In this document: positions 25,756 to 34,237 of the stretch, piece by piece
How positions within the stretch are numbered: position 1 is the first letter of the stretch
Layout of the letters: every line of letters begins with the position of its first letter
Source of the DNA: Pseudomonadota bacterium
GTDB taxonomy: Bacteria; Pseudomonadota; Gammaproteobacteria; Xanthomonadales; SZUA-36
Length of the DNA stretch: 50,357 bases
Assembly (NCBI GenBank): GCA_015222805.1
Contig: JADFVZ010000135.1
Span: forward strand, 1 to 50,357
Direction: 5' to 3'
Notes under the pieces: model-generated
What the model was told of the DNA's origin: nothing
What the model saw: only the letters and a program-made list of their open reading frames with translations
The model's database searches: none
Position numbers and translations under genes: made by a program

Positions 25756-26340
25756 CTATCCAAAATCCTTCAGCAGGGAGTTGATGTTGCTGTTGTTCAA
25801 CTCAGTAATGGCGGCTGGGTAATTCGGATGGTCGCAACCTGCAAACAAGGCTTGTCCGGCCGTTAAATCAGCAATCATTCCAGGACTGAATTCGAAGCGC
25901 ATAAAGTGAACGGCAGATGTTTTTTCAGCGTTGCTGCGTTCGAGATCTTCATTGGCAATTGAAAAAACTTTTTTGTGACCAGTAACCTGCAGCCAGACCA
26001 GGTCTTCTAATCCCCGGAGCTCTGACAGGCGTTGTTTTCTCTCCTCGACCTCTTTGTATTCAAGCATGGCAGTAACTTTTAAATTATTGCCATCCGGGAT
26101 CAGTGGGTTATAGGTATCCAGCTCTTCCATTATGCCGTTGGCTTCAAAGATTTTTTCAATCCGCAGCATTTCCTGGATTTGATACTGGATGGTCAGTCTG
26201 TCTTCAAAGTAAAGCACCAGGGCTTCACCGACGGCAACCCGTCGGGGTTGTTTATGCATGAGGACTCGCTGACGGAATTCAGGGCGCTGTTCAGCATATT
26301 GTTCCAGGCTGAATAATTCTTCTCTAGAGAGTTTTTGCAT
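25756..26340 (-). CDS. DUF3501 family protein
   Basis: A 194-residue cytoplasmic protein recognised as DUF3501 from LSREELFSLEQYAEQRPEFR, VGEALVLYFEDRLTIQYQIQ, MLRIEKIFE, LIPDGNNLKVTAMLEY and HFMRFEFSPGMI. The family has no known biochemical activity but is repeatedly found next to a rubrerythrin and a GlpC/HdrD-like Fe-S protein, exactly as here. That association suggests a part in an oxidative-stress or electron-transfer module. Confidence 0.85.
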   Translation of the reverse strand: MQKLSREELFSLEQYAEQRPEFRQRVLMHKQPRRVAVGEALVLYFEDRLTIQYQIQEMLRIEKIFEANGIMEELDTYNPLIPDGNNLKVTAMLEYKEVEERKQRLSELRGLEDLVWLQVTGHKKVFSIANEDLERSNAEKTSAVHFMRFEFSPGMIADLTAGQALFAGCDHPNYPAAITELNNSNINSLLKDFG

Positions 26341-26418
26341 GAATGAGTCTCAGGTTTATTATGGGCCCACCAGGCGCGGACGTTCTTAAGCGAGGTGCAT
26401 AGATGTGAGGCCGCTTAA

Positions 26419-27768
26419 CTAGTTTAGTCCATATGCCATGCGTAACAAGGTTAAAGGGCTGGTTTCAGGGTTTTTCAGCTGAAGGCCATCGGCAATCTGG
26501 GTGGCAGCCATCGGGCAGTCACTCACCAGGTAGTCTGCATCTGCCCGTTTAACCCTGGAAATCGTCGCGCGTGCGATTTTTTGCGATTTTTTATAGGTTT
26601 CCCTGCGTACACCATAGGTGCCATCGTGGCCTGAACAGCGCTCAATAACCTGGATCTCGGTATCCGGAATTAAAGCGAGGATGTTTTTGGTTTTAGGTCC
26701 GATGTTTTGCACCCGCTGATGGCAGGGCACATGCCAGGCAATTTTACCCAGCGATTGTTTAAAATTGGTTTTAAGCAAGCCGGCTTTGTGTCGGTGCAGG
26801 AGGTATTCAAAGGGATCAAAAATATGCTGTTTTACCCGCTGCACATCTTTGTCTTTCGGAAACATCAGGGGTAACTCCTGTTTGAACATCAGTACACAAG
26901 AGGGTATTGCAGCAACGATATCCCGGCCGGCATCTATTTCTGCAAGCATCTGCGGAATATTGACCTGCCTGTATTTATCTACACTCTGCAGGTCTCCCTG
27001 CTCCAGTTTCGGCATCCCGCAGCAACGTTCTTTGGAAATCATGTGCACCGGTATATCGTTGTGCTGAAATACTTTCACCAGGTCTTCGGCAATGGAGGGT
27101 TCATTAGCGTTGCAATAGCAGGTGGCAAACAGGGCAATCCGACCAAGAGTTGGCCCTGCAGGTTGCGGTATTACCCGGCTGCTCTGATGGTTTTTCATAC
27201 GTTTGCGCAGGGTATTGGAGTGATACTGCGGCAAATGGGCATCCCGGTGGATGTCCAGGGTTTTTTCCAGTAGTTTGCGTGCAGTTTTATTCTTATTGCT
27301 CGCATTTATAATCGAGCTAATGCCGGGTTTTGTGGCGATCCTGCTGACGCCGTCTGTGTTGCTTATGATCTTCAGGGAAAGCTTACGTTTGCCTTTGTGA
27401 AATTCTATGGCTTTTGCGCGCAGCATAAGGTGTGGATAATCAATCGCCCATTCATGTGGTGGCACATAGGGGCATTTTGCCTGGTAACAGAGGTCGCATA
27501 GAAAGCATTCATCAACGACTTTTGAATAGTCAGCCTTATCGACTCCGTCGAGTTCCATTGTTGGAGACTCATCCACCAGGTCAAAGAGTGTGGGAAAGGA
27601 CGCACAGAGGCTGACACAGCGGCGACAGCCATGACAGATGTCGAAGACACGCTCGAGTTCTTCTTTTAACTTGTCTTCATTGTAGAATTCCGGACTGGTC
27701 CAGTCCAGTGCATGCCGGGTCGGTGCCTCAAGGCTGCCTTCGCGTAACCCGCCCTCATTCTTGTTCAT
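26419..27768 (-). CDS. GlpC/HdrD-like iron-sulfur protein with two CCG domains
   Basis: A 449-residue protein. The N-terminal ferredoxin-type part holds two 4Fe-4S motifs, CHGCRRCVSLCASFP near residue 43 and CFLCDLCYQAKCPYVPP near residue 88. Two cysteine-rich CCG domains follow: ATCYCNANEPSIAEDL with RCCGMPKLEQGD, and WHVPCHQRVQN with RCSGHDGTYG and SDCPMAA. This matches the heterodisulfide-reductase/GlpC electron-transfer family. No GlpA, GlpB or HdrA partner is nearby. Its neighbours are DUF3501 downstream and rubrerythrin 74 bases upstream, so it probably passes electrons to rubrerythrin; that link is inferred from gene order. Confidence 0.88.
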   Translation of the reverse strand: MNKNEGGLREGSLEAPTRHALDWTSPEFYNEDKLKEELERVFDICHGCRRCVSLCASFPTLFDLVDESPTMELDGVDKADYSKVVDECFLCDLCYQAKCPYVPPHEWAIDYPHLMLRAKAIEFHKGKRKLSLKIISNTDGVSRIATKPGISSIINASNKNKTARKLLEKTLDIHRDAHLPQYHSNTLRKRMKNHQSSRVIPQPAGPTLGRIALFATCYCNANEPSIAEDLVKVFQHNDIPVHMISKERCCGMPKLEQGDLQSVDKYRQVNIPQMLAEIDAGRDIVAAIPSCVLMFKQELPLMFPKDKDVQRVKQHIFDPFEYLLHRHKAGLLKTNFKQSLGKIAWHVPCHQRVQNIGPKTKNILALIPDTEIQVIERCSGHDGTYGVRRETYKKSQKIARATISRVKRADADYLVSDCPMAATQIADGLQLKNPETSPLTLLRMAYGLN

Positions 27769-27842
27769 TCATTACCCCAGTTGTAACGCTGAAAATTAAC
27801 GGTTGTGGCAACAGATGCTGCCACAACTGTAATTTGTACAAA

Positions 27843-28259
27843 TTAATCCAGTTCGTCCAGTGCTTTCTGGAATCGGTTTGCATGGGAGCGTTCAGCTTTG
27901 CCGAGGGTTTCGAACCAGTCAGCGATTTCGTCAAAACCTTCGTCGCGTGCAGTTGCTGCCATACCCGGATACATGTCAGTGTACTCATGGGTCTCACCGG
28001 CAATAGCTGCTTTGAGATTTTTTCCGGTATCCCCAATAGGTAATCCAGTAGCAGGATCACCGGTTTCTTCCAGGTATTCCAGGTGACCGTGGGCATGGCC
28101 TGTTTCACCCTCGGCCGTTGAGCGGAATACTACGGCTACATCATTGTAGCCTTCTACATCTGCACGTTGAGCGAAGTAAAGGTAACGGCGATTTGCCTGG
28201 GACTCTCCGGCAAATGCGTCTTTCAGGTTTTGTTCAGTTTTGCTATTTTTAAGATCCAT
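27843..28259 (-). CDS. Rubrerythrin, diiron domain only
   Basis: A 138-residue ferritin-like peroxidase. The diiron ligands lie in [46 protein letters not shown] and [12 protein letters not shown]. The protein ends at residue 138 (KALDELD) without the C-terminal rubredoxin domain that classical rubrerythrin (about 190 residues) carries, so another protein must deliver electrons; the neighbouring Fe-S protein is the obvious candidate. It would reduce hydrogen peroxide in the cytoplasm. AAGGAGC precedes the ATG. Confidence 0.92.
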   Translation of the reverse strand: MDLKNSKTEQNLKDAFAGESQANRRYLYFAQRADVEGYNDVAVVFRSTAEGETGHAHGHLEYLEETGDPATGLPIGDTGKNLKAAIAGETHEYTDMYPGMAATARDEGFDEIADWFETLGKAERSHANRFQKALDELD

Positions 28260-28388
28260 TTGTAGCTCCTTGAGTTGCTGTCAGGAAGTTGAAGTGGTGA
28301 ACATTCATGATAGCAGGCTTGGGTTCAAGGATGATAATTGATTTTCCGCATGGTTTTGATAGAAGCAGCTTATGCAGCCTGTCTATCT

Positions 28389-28417
28389 AAAAAAATACCC
28401 GCCGGTTGGCGGGTATT
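28389..28417 (-). terminator. Intrinsic terminator of the IntI-like gene
   Basis: On the minus strand, the perfect 10-bp hairpin AATACCCGCC-AACC-GGCGGGTATT is followed by a run of T, 50 bases after the stop of the IntI-like gene. Confidence 0.85.
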
Positions 28418-28466
28418 AACAAAGTATAGTTAATCAGGTCGGGGTTTGTATGCCCGGGCCCTGTAT

Positions 28467-29423
28467 CTAATGAATACGCAGTTCATCCAGGGGTGACTTG
28501 ATTCCAGCCTGTAATGAATCCAGGTCGTGTTCAGCACCATGCCCTAACAAGGCTTCAACCTGGGTGCTTTCAACTCCACTGCGAATCATATGCACCGCAA
28601 ACGAGTTGCGTAATGTAGTTGATGTGACCCGGGTATAAATTTGGGCATCAATAGCTGCGCGTTCGATCGCTTTATTTATCTGTGATTCAGTGATGTGTGA
28701 AGGCCGCTTAAGATTCCCGCTGGATGGATCAAAATCACGTTCGTTTGTGGGGAAGGCATACTGCCAGACCCAGGAACGAGCCGCATTAGGATACAACTCA
28801 AGCACATTTGTGGGCAGGAATACCTCACCCAGTCCATCAGCAATATCTTTAATGTGTAATAGTTTGCGATCTTCAATATGTGTTTTGATTGATGGAATGA
28901 GTTTCCTGGGTAGCAAAGTCCTCCAACCGGCTGCGCCATTTGGCTGCCTCACCAGGATGCTTTCTTCCTGCAGGTCAATATCCCGGATGCGCAGATTCAC
29001 ACACTCATTAGCACGCAGGCCTGCACCATAGATCAGGGAAATTACCAACCATTCCTGACCATAGAGATTCGACAGCAAGCTTTGAACTTCATCTTTGCTG
29101 AGGATATTGGACTTGCGGGTTGCTTCATGTTCTGCAACAAGCTCTTTCAACCAGTCAGGGCAACCGCCGATAACATCTTTATACAGGAAGAGCACAGCAT
29201 GCAATGCCTGGTTTTGAGTTTGCACTGCAGCATAACGCTCCGTTGCAAGATAGGAAATGAAAGACTCAACATCAGCACGACCCAGCTCAGCCGGGTTCTG
29301 ATTATTGTGATACTCAACAAAAGCCCGTGCCCAGTACATATAGGCTTTTTCTGTGTTTACATTAAATTGGTGGACGCGTAAGGATGCTCGCATCCTGTCC
29401 AGTACATTAAGTTCGTTTACCAT
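28467..29423 (-). CDS. IntI-like tyrosine recombinase lacking catalytic residues
   Basis: A 318-residue protein aligning along its length with integron integrases: LDRMRASLRVHQFNVNTEKA, YLATERYAAVQTQNQALHAV, LIYGAGLRANECVNLRIRDID, the IntI-specific insert YPNAARSWVWQYAFP...GNLKR, and a C-terminus AGIKSPLDEL matching AGVRSPLDAL of IntI1. Arg137, Arg272 and His295 of the active site remain. The beta-hairpin Lys is Ala165, the HxxR His is Thr269, and the catalytic Tyr helix is gone: 11 residues separate His295 from AGIKSPLD where IntI1 has 18, and no Tyr occurs after residue 263. The frame has no stop and ends at its own terminator. It cannot cut DNA by the known mechanism. A DNA-binding role or recent inactivation are both possible. 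Confidence 0.85.
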   Translation of the reverse strand: MVNELNVLDRMRASLRVHQFNVNTEKAYMYWARAFVEYHNNQNPAELGRADVESFISYLATERYAAVQTQNQALHAVLFLYKDVIGGCPDWLKELVAEHEATRKSNILSKDEVQSLLSNLYGQEWLVISLIYGAGLRANECVNLRIRDIDLQEESILVRQPNGAAGWRTLLPRKLIPSIKTHIEDRKLLHIKDIADGLGEVFLPTNVLELYPNAARSWVWQYAFPTNERDFDPSSGNLKRPSHITESQINKAIERAAIDAQIYTRVTSTTLRNSFAVHMIRSGVESTQVEALLGHGAEHDLDSLQAGIKSPLDELRIH

Positions 29424-29916
29424 GGCCCCTTCTCCAAAATGTCAATTCTAAGTTACTTCAACCTAGATATTATCTATCACTTTGTGTCGGTGACCAATCC
29501 GTTGATCTATGCTACTTCCTGTAGGTAATTTCCTACAAAGTGCCTCAACATATATACATGCGTATATATACAAAATCCCCATATCAACTATAGTACAAGT
29601 ATCAGGGTTTGGCAATTTAGTAGTGAAACTCTGCCCACGGTTAATTAATAGTGGCTTTGGTATATTGCCATCTTTCAGTATGGACCTGGTGTTTTCATAT
29701 TGGCTAATGTCTTTAAGCGAATGGCGAAAGCCACGATATTATTGGTAATTTTACCGACCTGGGTACTACCGGGCTGAATATCTATCCACAGCAAATTTAC
29801 TGAATTAGTCTTGCTGGGTGGATAGTCTGGGTAATGGTAAAACAATTATTTCCCCTGACCCTCCGCAGCAAAGGTTGCTGTGGCAATAATAGGTAGATAC
29901 CGGGTTTGAAGCTGTT
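29424..29916. other. 493-bp gene-free stretch with stacked inverted repeats
   Basis: No convincing gene lies between the IntI-like gene and the potassium-channel gene. Visible structures are: TGTAGG/CCTACA (about 29519-29537); the palindrome ATATATACATGCGTATATAT (29550-29569); GTGGCTTT at 29651-29658 facing AAAGCCAC at 29727-29734; ggtaattttacc (29744-29755); CTATCCACAGCAA at 29782-29794 facing TTGCTGGGTGGATAG at 29811-29825 with a two-base bulge; and CCGCAGCAA/TTGCTGTGG (29863-29883). In an integron this side of intI would carry attI and cassettes. I could not find the RYYYAAC/GTTRRRY core sites of attC. Confidence 0.5.
29469..29497 (-). promoter_or_regulatory. Probable promoter of the IntI-like gene
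   Basis: On the minus strand TTGGTC, a 17-base spacer and GATAAT (five of six consensus bases) lie about 46 bases before the ATG at 29423. GGAG follows 10 bases before the start codon. This suggests the gene is still expressed. Confidence 0.45.
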
Positions 29917-30924
29917 TTATGAATTGCCGTCTCCTGTTATTTTATTAGCAAGTTCATTCGTGAGTGACTTTCCGCAGTGAGGACAGGTATCTGCATGTTG
30001 TTTTCGTCGATCACGTTCAGCTGTTTTGATCAGGCTTTGCGCCTGTTCCTTGGAAAGGCCCAGGCTCTCGCGATACTGCTCGAGCTCTCGTGCTTCACTG
30101 ATTGAGATAATCCCATCAGTTATAACCGTTTCTGCTACTTGTTCAAACGCATCCTTGCGGCGGTGGATTTCTGCAGAGAATCCTGAGGCAAGGATACCGG
30201 CGGGTAATGCCAGCATGCCAATCCCCATCAGGGCAATGAAACCGGCAAATACTTTGCCAGCCGATGTTATCGGAACTACATCACCATATCCCAGTGTCGT
30301 CAGGGTCACAACAGTCCACCACATGGCGGCTGGAATACTGGAAAATTCTTCCGGTTGCGCATCGTGCTCGAGTGCATAAATACCCCATGAGCTGAGGATG
30401 ACCAGAATAAACAGGATAAACCCGGCAACGGCCAGGGTTGCTGATTCCTGCTTCAGTACGGTGACCAGCGCCTTCATGCCAGGTGAAAAACGGGTTAGTT
30501 TGAATATCCGTAGTATCCGGAAGCCCCTGAGTGCCCTGAGAATCAGCCAGTTGCTTGAGCCCGGCTGGATGAGGAAAACCTGAACATAGAATGGCATGAT
30601 AGCCAGTAGGTCAATCAATCCCAGTGGAGAAAATGCCCAGCGTAACCGTCCTTTGACTGTGGAGTGATAGCGTGGGTCCTGCATGTCGACACAGGTCCAT
30701 AACCTGAGGAGGTACTCGAGCGTAAAAACACCGACGCTGAATAATTCTATAGCCCAGAAAACGTGTTGGTATTGTAAAAAAATACTTTCCACGGATTCAA
30801 TAATGACAGCCAGTATGTTTAAAATGATCAAGGTGACTAGAAAACCATCGATCAATTTCCCGAGGGCAGACTTATCCTCTCTGGATTCCAGCAGGGCAGC
30901 AATTTTTCTGCGCATCGTAGGCAT
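29917..30924 (-). CDS. Voltage-gated-type potassium channel
   Basis: A 335-residue inner-membrane ion channel with the six-helix Kv layout. S1-S3 lie within residues 25-125. S4 carries regularly spaced Arg/Lys (ILRALRGFRILRIFKLTR). The pore loop has MWWTVVTLTTLGYGDVVP with the K+ selectivity filter TLGYGD. S6 is GFIALMGIGMLALPAGILA. The cytoplasmic tail has a helical segment and an unusual single CPHCGKSL motif near the C-terminus that could hold metal at a subunit interface. The gene is alone, 11 bases downstream of nothing on its own strand except btuF upstream (gap 11 bases), so it may be read from the btuF promoter. Confidence 0.9.
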   Translation of the reverse strand: MPTMRRKIAALLESREDKSALGKLIDGFLVTLIILNILAVIIESVESIFLQYQHVFWAIELFSVGVFTLEYLLRLWTCVDMQDPRYHSTVKGRLRWAFSPLGLIDLLAIMPFYVQVFLIQPGSSNWLILRALRGFRILRIFKLTRFSPGMKALVTVLKQESATLAVAGFILFILVILSSWGIYALEHDAQPEEFSSIPAAMWWTVVTLTTLGYGDVVPITSAGKVFAGFIALMGIGMLALPAGILASGFSAEIHRRKDAFEQVAETVITDGIISISEARELEQYRESLGLSKEQAQSLIKTAERDRRKQHADTCPHCGKSLTNELANKITGDGNS

Positions 30925-30935
30925 CAGTTAACAGA

Positions 30936-31820
30936 CTATTTCGGTTGCTGTGGCTGGCAGGCCTGGTGAATTCCAGCAAGCAGGCGTGGGCCGGGGCGGG
31001 TGATCCAGTCGGGGTTCAGCTGAGTGAAACGGGGTTTGTGGCTATTTCCCAGCCAGGGAATCCAGGTTTTTATGGCATCGTTTTGTATACTCCCCGGGTT
31101 ATCTGACTGGGTATAAAAAATGACCTCCGGGGCTGCCGACAAGACAGCTTCAGTACTGACTGCAGGTGCAAGAACAGCCAGGCTGGTAAAAATATTTTCC
31201 CCATGGCATAGGCTCAGGGCTCGAGTGATCAGGTGCTCGCCATTAACGGTATAAAGGGGTTTGGGGTGAAGCTGGATAAAGTATCGAAAAGGAGGGGTAT
31301 CCTGGTATTGCTTACGCAATGCTTCAAGCTGCCGGCGATAATCTGACGCTGCACTCGTGGCTGTTTCTGAAGTTGACAGGGCCTGTCCTATGTTTTCAAG
31401 CAGGTCGGCAATTTGTTCGGGTGTGGAAACCCCGGTTCGCCAGACAGGGATTCCCAATGATTCGATTTTATCCAGCACTTCAGTCGGATTGCCTGAATCC
31501 CAGGCAATAACCAGGTCGGGTTTCAGTTTCAATAGTTGTTCCATATCCAGCCGAAAGGCGTCACCAATCCGTGGCAGGCTCTTTGCAGCCTGCGGATAGT
31601 CACTCCATTCGACTACAGCCTTCAACTTGCTGCTACCCCCAGCTGCAAACACCATCTCAGTTAGGTTTGGGGAGAGCGTCACCACCGTGTCGGCGGGTTT
31701 TTCCAGGCTGGTGGTGCTGCCATCGGCATTGACTAGTGTAATCGCAGCAGTGGCAGGGAAGCCTATCAGTAAAATGCAAAATGATAGACCCAGGCGCCAG
31801 CTCCAGCCTGACTTTATCAA
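30936..31820 (-). CDS. btuF: Cobalamin-binding periplasmic protein BtuF-like
   Basis: A 294-residue ABC-transporter binding protein with a signal peptide ending FPATAA. Family features include VVTLSPNLTEMVFAAGG, AVVEWSDYPQAAKSLPRIGD, LLKLKPDLVIAWDSGNP, GIPVWRTGVSTPEQI and NPDWITRPGPRLLAGI. These are typical of BtuF-type vitamin B12 carriers. No btuC or btuD is in the window. It overlaps the AmpE-like gene by 4 bases. A related siderophore-type ligand cannot be excluded. Confidence 0.82.
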   Translation of the reverse strand: MIKSGWSWRLGLSFCILLIGFPATAAITLVNADGSTTSLEKPADTVVTLSPNLTEMVFAAGGSSKLKAVVEWSDYPQAAKSLPRIGDAFRLDMEQLLKLKPDLVIAWDSGNPTEVLDKIESLGIPVWRTGVSTPEQIADLLENIGQALSTSETATSAASDYRRQLEALRKQYQDTPPFRYFIQLHPKPLYTVNGEHLITRALSLCHGENIFTSLAVLAPAVSTEAVLSAAPEVIFYTQSDNPGSIQNDAIKTWIPWLGNSHKPRFTQLNPDWITRPGPRLLAGIHQACQPQQPK

Positions 31821-32740
31821 TTGAGCCAGCCCGCGAGCAAGAGTATTGCCAATACAGCCAACCAGACACCCATAACCCTCCAGATCAGATCCATTGCCTG
31901 TTGTACAACTGCGTGGGGTTCGTTTTCAAGTTGATCGGCAAAACCGTCATTACCTGCTGAACCGGTGAGGACTATACTGCAGGCGGCGGCTCGCAAAAAG
32001 CCGTTATCCCCCTCGAAAAGTGAATGTCCCTGTTCGTTGTGGTATTGCTTCCAGGCAGAATAAACAGAATCAAAATCAGCCGCAATTGCCAGCGACAGCG
32101 TCATCAACTGGGCAACTGGCCACTCCATCGCGCTGCATACAGTTCGAAAATTTTCCCGTTGCTGATCACTTAATGGCAGGGCCCTGTGGCTTAGCCATTC
32201 TATAAGCCGATACGCCAATGCACCGATAATCCCGGCAATCGCAAACCAGAAGATAATTGCAAACCAGCGACGCAGGGCCTGCTGGAAGACGGCACCGGCC
32301 ATAAGCGGGCTGTCATTGAGAATGTCAGCCTGATCATCAATGGGATGTTCATGGTCGCCGGCGATCGTGTTACAGGCGGGGCCGCACAAATGTGTCATGG
32401 CTTTGCATTTATCTGCAGTTGTTTCTGCCTGCAGGTAGGCTTTGATATCGGCATCAAGGTCACGCGGGCCGAAACAATACAGTAGAACAACTATAGCGAG
32501 GAGAAATATCCCAAGGTTGCCGAGCAAAGCTGAACTCAACTGCATGACCAGCCATAGCATAACCAGTGGAATCAGGGGTAGCAGCACAACACTGGTGACG
32601 CCGGCCCAGCCCGGCAGTATGGATAACTGGTTATTCGCTTTACGAATATATTTTTCAAGCCAGCCAGAGCCCCGGTACCTGTACAGCATTGGGAATAAGT
32701 GGGTAAGCGTAATAGCTATCAGGATGGCGAGTATTTTCAT
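31817..32740 (-). CDS. ampE: AmpE-like inner-membrane protein
   Basis: A 307-residue membrane protein with membrane segments near the N-terminus, at about 45-95, 155-180 and the C-terminus (VWLAVLAILLLAGWLN). The signature FGPRDLDADIKAYL near residue 90 and the layout fit AmpE, the signalling modulator usually encoded with AmpD; the fold is related to CobD/CbiB. Because it is coupled to btuF, a cobalamin-related role was considered, but the GPRDL motif and length favour AmpE. No ampD is adjacent. Confidence 0.72.
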   Translation of the reverse strand: MKILAILIAITLTHLFPMLYRYRGSGWLEKYIRKANNQLSILPGWAGVTSVVLLPLIPLVMLWLVMQLSSALLGNLGIFLLAIVVLLYCFGPRDLDADIKAYLQAETTADKCKAMTHLCGPACNTIAGDHEHPIDDQADILNDSPLMAGAVFQQALRRWFAIIFWFAIAGIIGALAYRLIEWLSHRALPLSDQQRENFRTVCSAMEWPVAQLMTLSLAIAADFDSVYSAWKQYHNEQGHSLFEGDNGFLRAAACSIVLTGSAGNDGFADQLENEPHAVVQQAMDLIWRVMGVWLAVLAILLLAGWLN

Positions 32741-32797
32741 GCGGGTATAACTTCTATGATGACGTGGTCATTCTAGCGTAAATTAATGTCAGCTGAA

Positions 32798-33814
32798 TTA
32801 ACAGGTGTTTTTGTTGTGCCTGCCAGGACCTGAAGGCTGCATTTCCCTGATCAATTGACGGAGGTCATCGCCGGTTTGTCCGAGATACCACTCGGAGACT
32901 AACTGGAAGGCAATGGAGACTCTATTGGGCATGTATATTTCACCCTTTGCGAGTAATTGGGGGAGTTCCTTGCTTGAAAACCAGCGAATAGCCTCAAGTT
33001 CATTATCACCGATTTCACAATCGCGCGATTCTGCTTCGGCAATAAAACCCGCCATTGCAGCCGCTGGAAAAGGCCATGGCTGTGAGGAACGGTAAGAAAT
33101 GGTTTTCAATCGAACGCGGGCTTCTTCCCATATTTCCCTGACCACCGCATCTTCCAGGCTTTCGCCGGGTTCGACGAAACCCGCCAGGGTAGAGAATCGA
33201 TTTATCGGCCAGCGAGCCTGCCTGCCCAACAGGCAGGCATCACCATGGGATACCAGCACAATAATCGCCGGATCAATGCGCGGGAAGGTTTGACGGCCAC
33301 ACTCATCATTGCTGCAGACCATGCGATGGCCACCAGAATGGAGGATGTTTGCCGCACCGCAGGTACCGCAGAAAGTGTGCCGGTGCTGCCAGTAATGCAG
33401 TGCCTTGGCATAAGCGAGTATGCCGGCCTTTAGTGGGTGCATATCTCCGGCAAGGATACGCAAGTCTGAAAATTCACTGTTATTGTGATGCTTCAACAGG
33501 TGCTCACGCTGCTGGTCATTGACTGTCACTGCGAAATAGACCTGGTCGTCTTTTTTGCCGAGTAAAGTCGGCTCGCGGATAACATTGTATTGCTGTAGTT
33601 CAGATGGATGCACATAAACGGCTTCGTAGTTCTGATCCGCGGTCTTTTCTACCAGGCAGCGACTGCGCCAGAGTGGTACCAGTCGGGTGTTTTGATTTTT
33701 CAGTTGTTGCTTTTGCCAGCTTGCATCTTCACGATAATCAACCAGGCGATCGAGCCTGACACCACTGAAGCGGTTCAGGGTTGAGGCTGTGAGTCGATCA
33801 ATTTTAGCTGACAT
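32798..33814 (-). CDS. nudC: NADH pyrophosphatase / NAD-RNA decapping Nudix hydrolase
   Basis: A 338-residue Nudix enzyme of the NudC type, acting on NAD(H) and NAD-capped RNA. The zinc ribbon is CGTCGAAN...CSNDECG near residues 147-170. RQTFPRIDPAIIVLV follows, then the Nudix box GFVEPGESLEDAVVREIWEE and the NudC signature SQPWPFP. The length is larger than E. coli NudC (257) because of a divergent N-terminal domain of about 130 residues. It lies 14 bases downstream of erpA. Confidence 0.93.
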   Translation of the reverse strand: MSAKIDRLTASTLNRFSGVRLDRLVDYREDASWQKQQLKNQNTRLVPLWRSRCLVEKTADQNYEAVYVHPSELQQYNVIREPTLLGKKDDQVYFAVTVNDQQREHLLKHHNNSEFSDLRILAGDMHPLKAGILAYAKALHYWQHRHTFCGTCGAANILHSGGHRMVCSNDECGRQTFPRIDPAIIVLVSHGDACLLGRQARWPINRFSTLAGFVEPGESLEDAVVREIWEEARVRLKTISYRSSQPWPFPAAAMAGFIAEAESRDCEIGDNELEAIRWFSSKELPQLLAKGEIYMPNRVSIAFQLVSEWYLGQTGDDLRQLIREMQPSGPGRHNKNTC

Positions 33815-33828
33815 TTATGATTATGGTT

Positions 33829-34191
33829 TTAGATACTAAAGGATGAGCCACAACCGCAGGTAGTGGTTGCATTGGGATTGCGAATGACAAAACGGGAGCC
33901 TAGCAGGTTTTCGCTGTAGTCAACTTCTGCACCCTCGAGGTATTGCAGGCTGAGGGGGTCTACCAGCAGTTGCACCCCATCATTTTCGATGACGATATCG
34001 CCTTCTTCAGTATCTTCATCGAATGAAAAGCCATACTGGAACCCGGAACAGCCTCCGCCGGAGATATACACACGTAATTTAAGTTCAGGGTTTTTTTCCT
34101 CAAGAATCAGTTCCTGGACTTTTCGTGCGGCCGCACTGGTCAGGACCAGGTCAGCGGTATCATCAATAGAATTGTTTGCTAGTGTATCCAC
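33829..34191 (-). CDS. erpA: Iron-sulfur cluster insertion protein ErpA
   Basis: A 120-residue A-type carrier that delivers Fe-S clusters to target proteins. It has [17 protein letters not shown] with Cys48 and the C-terminal [12 protein letters not shown] with Cys112 and Cys114, the three cluster ligands. The ErpA subgroup is suggested by [15 protein letters not shown] and the absence of Isc genes nearby. Confidence 0.94.
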   Translation of the reverse strand: MDTLANNSIDDTADLVLTSAAARKVQELILEEKNPELKLRVYISGGGCSGFQYGFSFDEDTEEGDIVIENDGVQLLVDPLSLQYLEGAEVDYSENLLGSRFVIRNPNATTTCGCGSSFSI

Positions 34192-34237
34192 GTTGGTATT
34201 TTACGCTCTTTCAGTTGCCTGTGTATGTTCGGGGTAA

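Noticed and set aside
29509-29748. 79-residue open frame in the gap beside the IntI-like gene
   Set aside because: It has no ribosome binding site, no recognisable domain and an erratic composition, and it overlaps several inverted repeats. It was not called as a gene or cassette.
29651-29825. Possible attC sites of an integron cassette array
   Set aside because: The inverted repeats lack the RYYYAAC and GTTRRRY core sites and do not form the paired-box layout, so no attC or attI was annotated.
31817-32740. CobD/CbiB cobalamin-synthesis protein, suggested by the coupled btuF gene
   Set aside because: The GPRDL motif, short length and topology fit AmpE better, although the two families are related.
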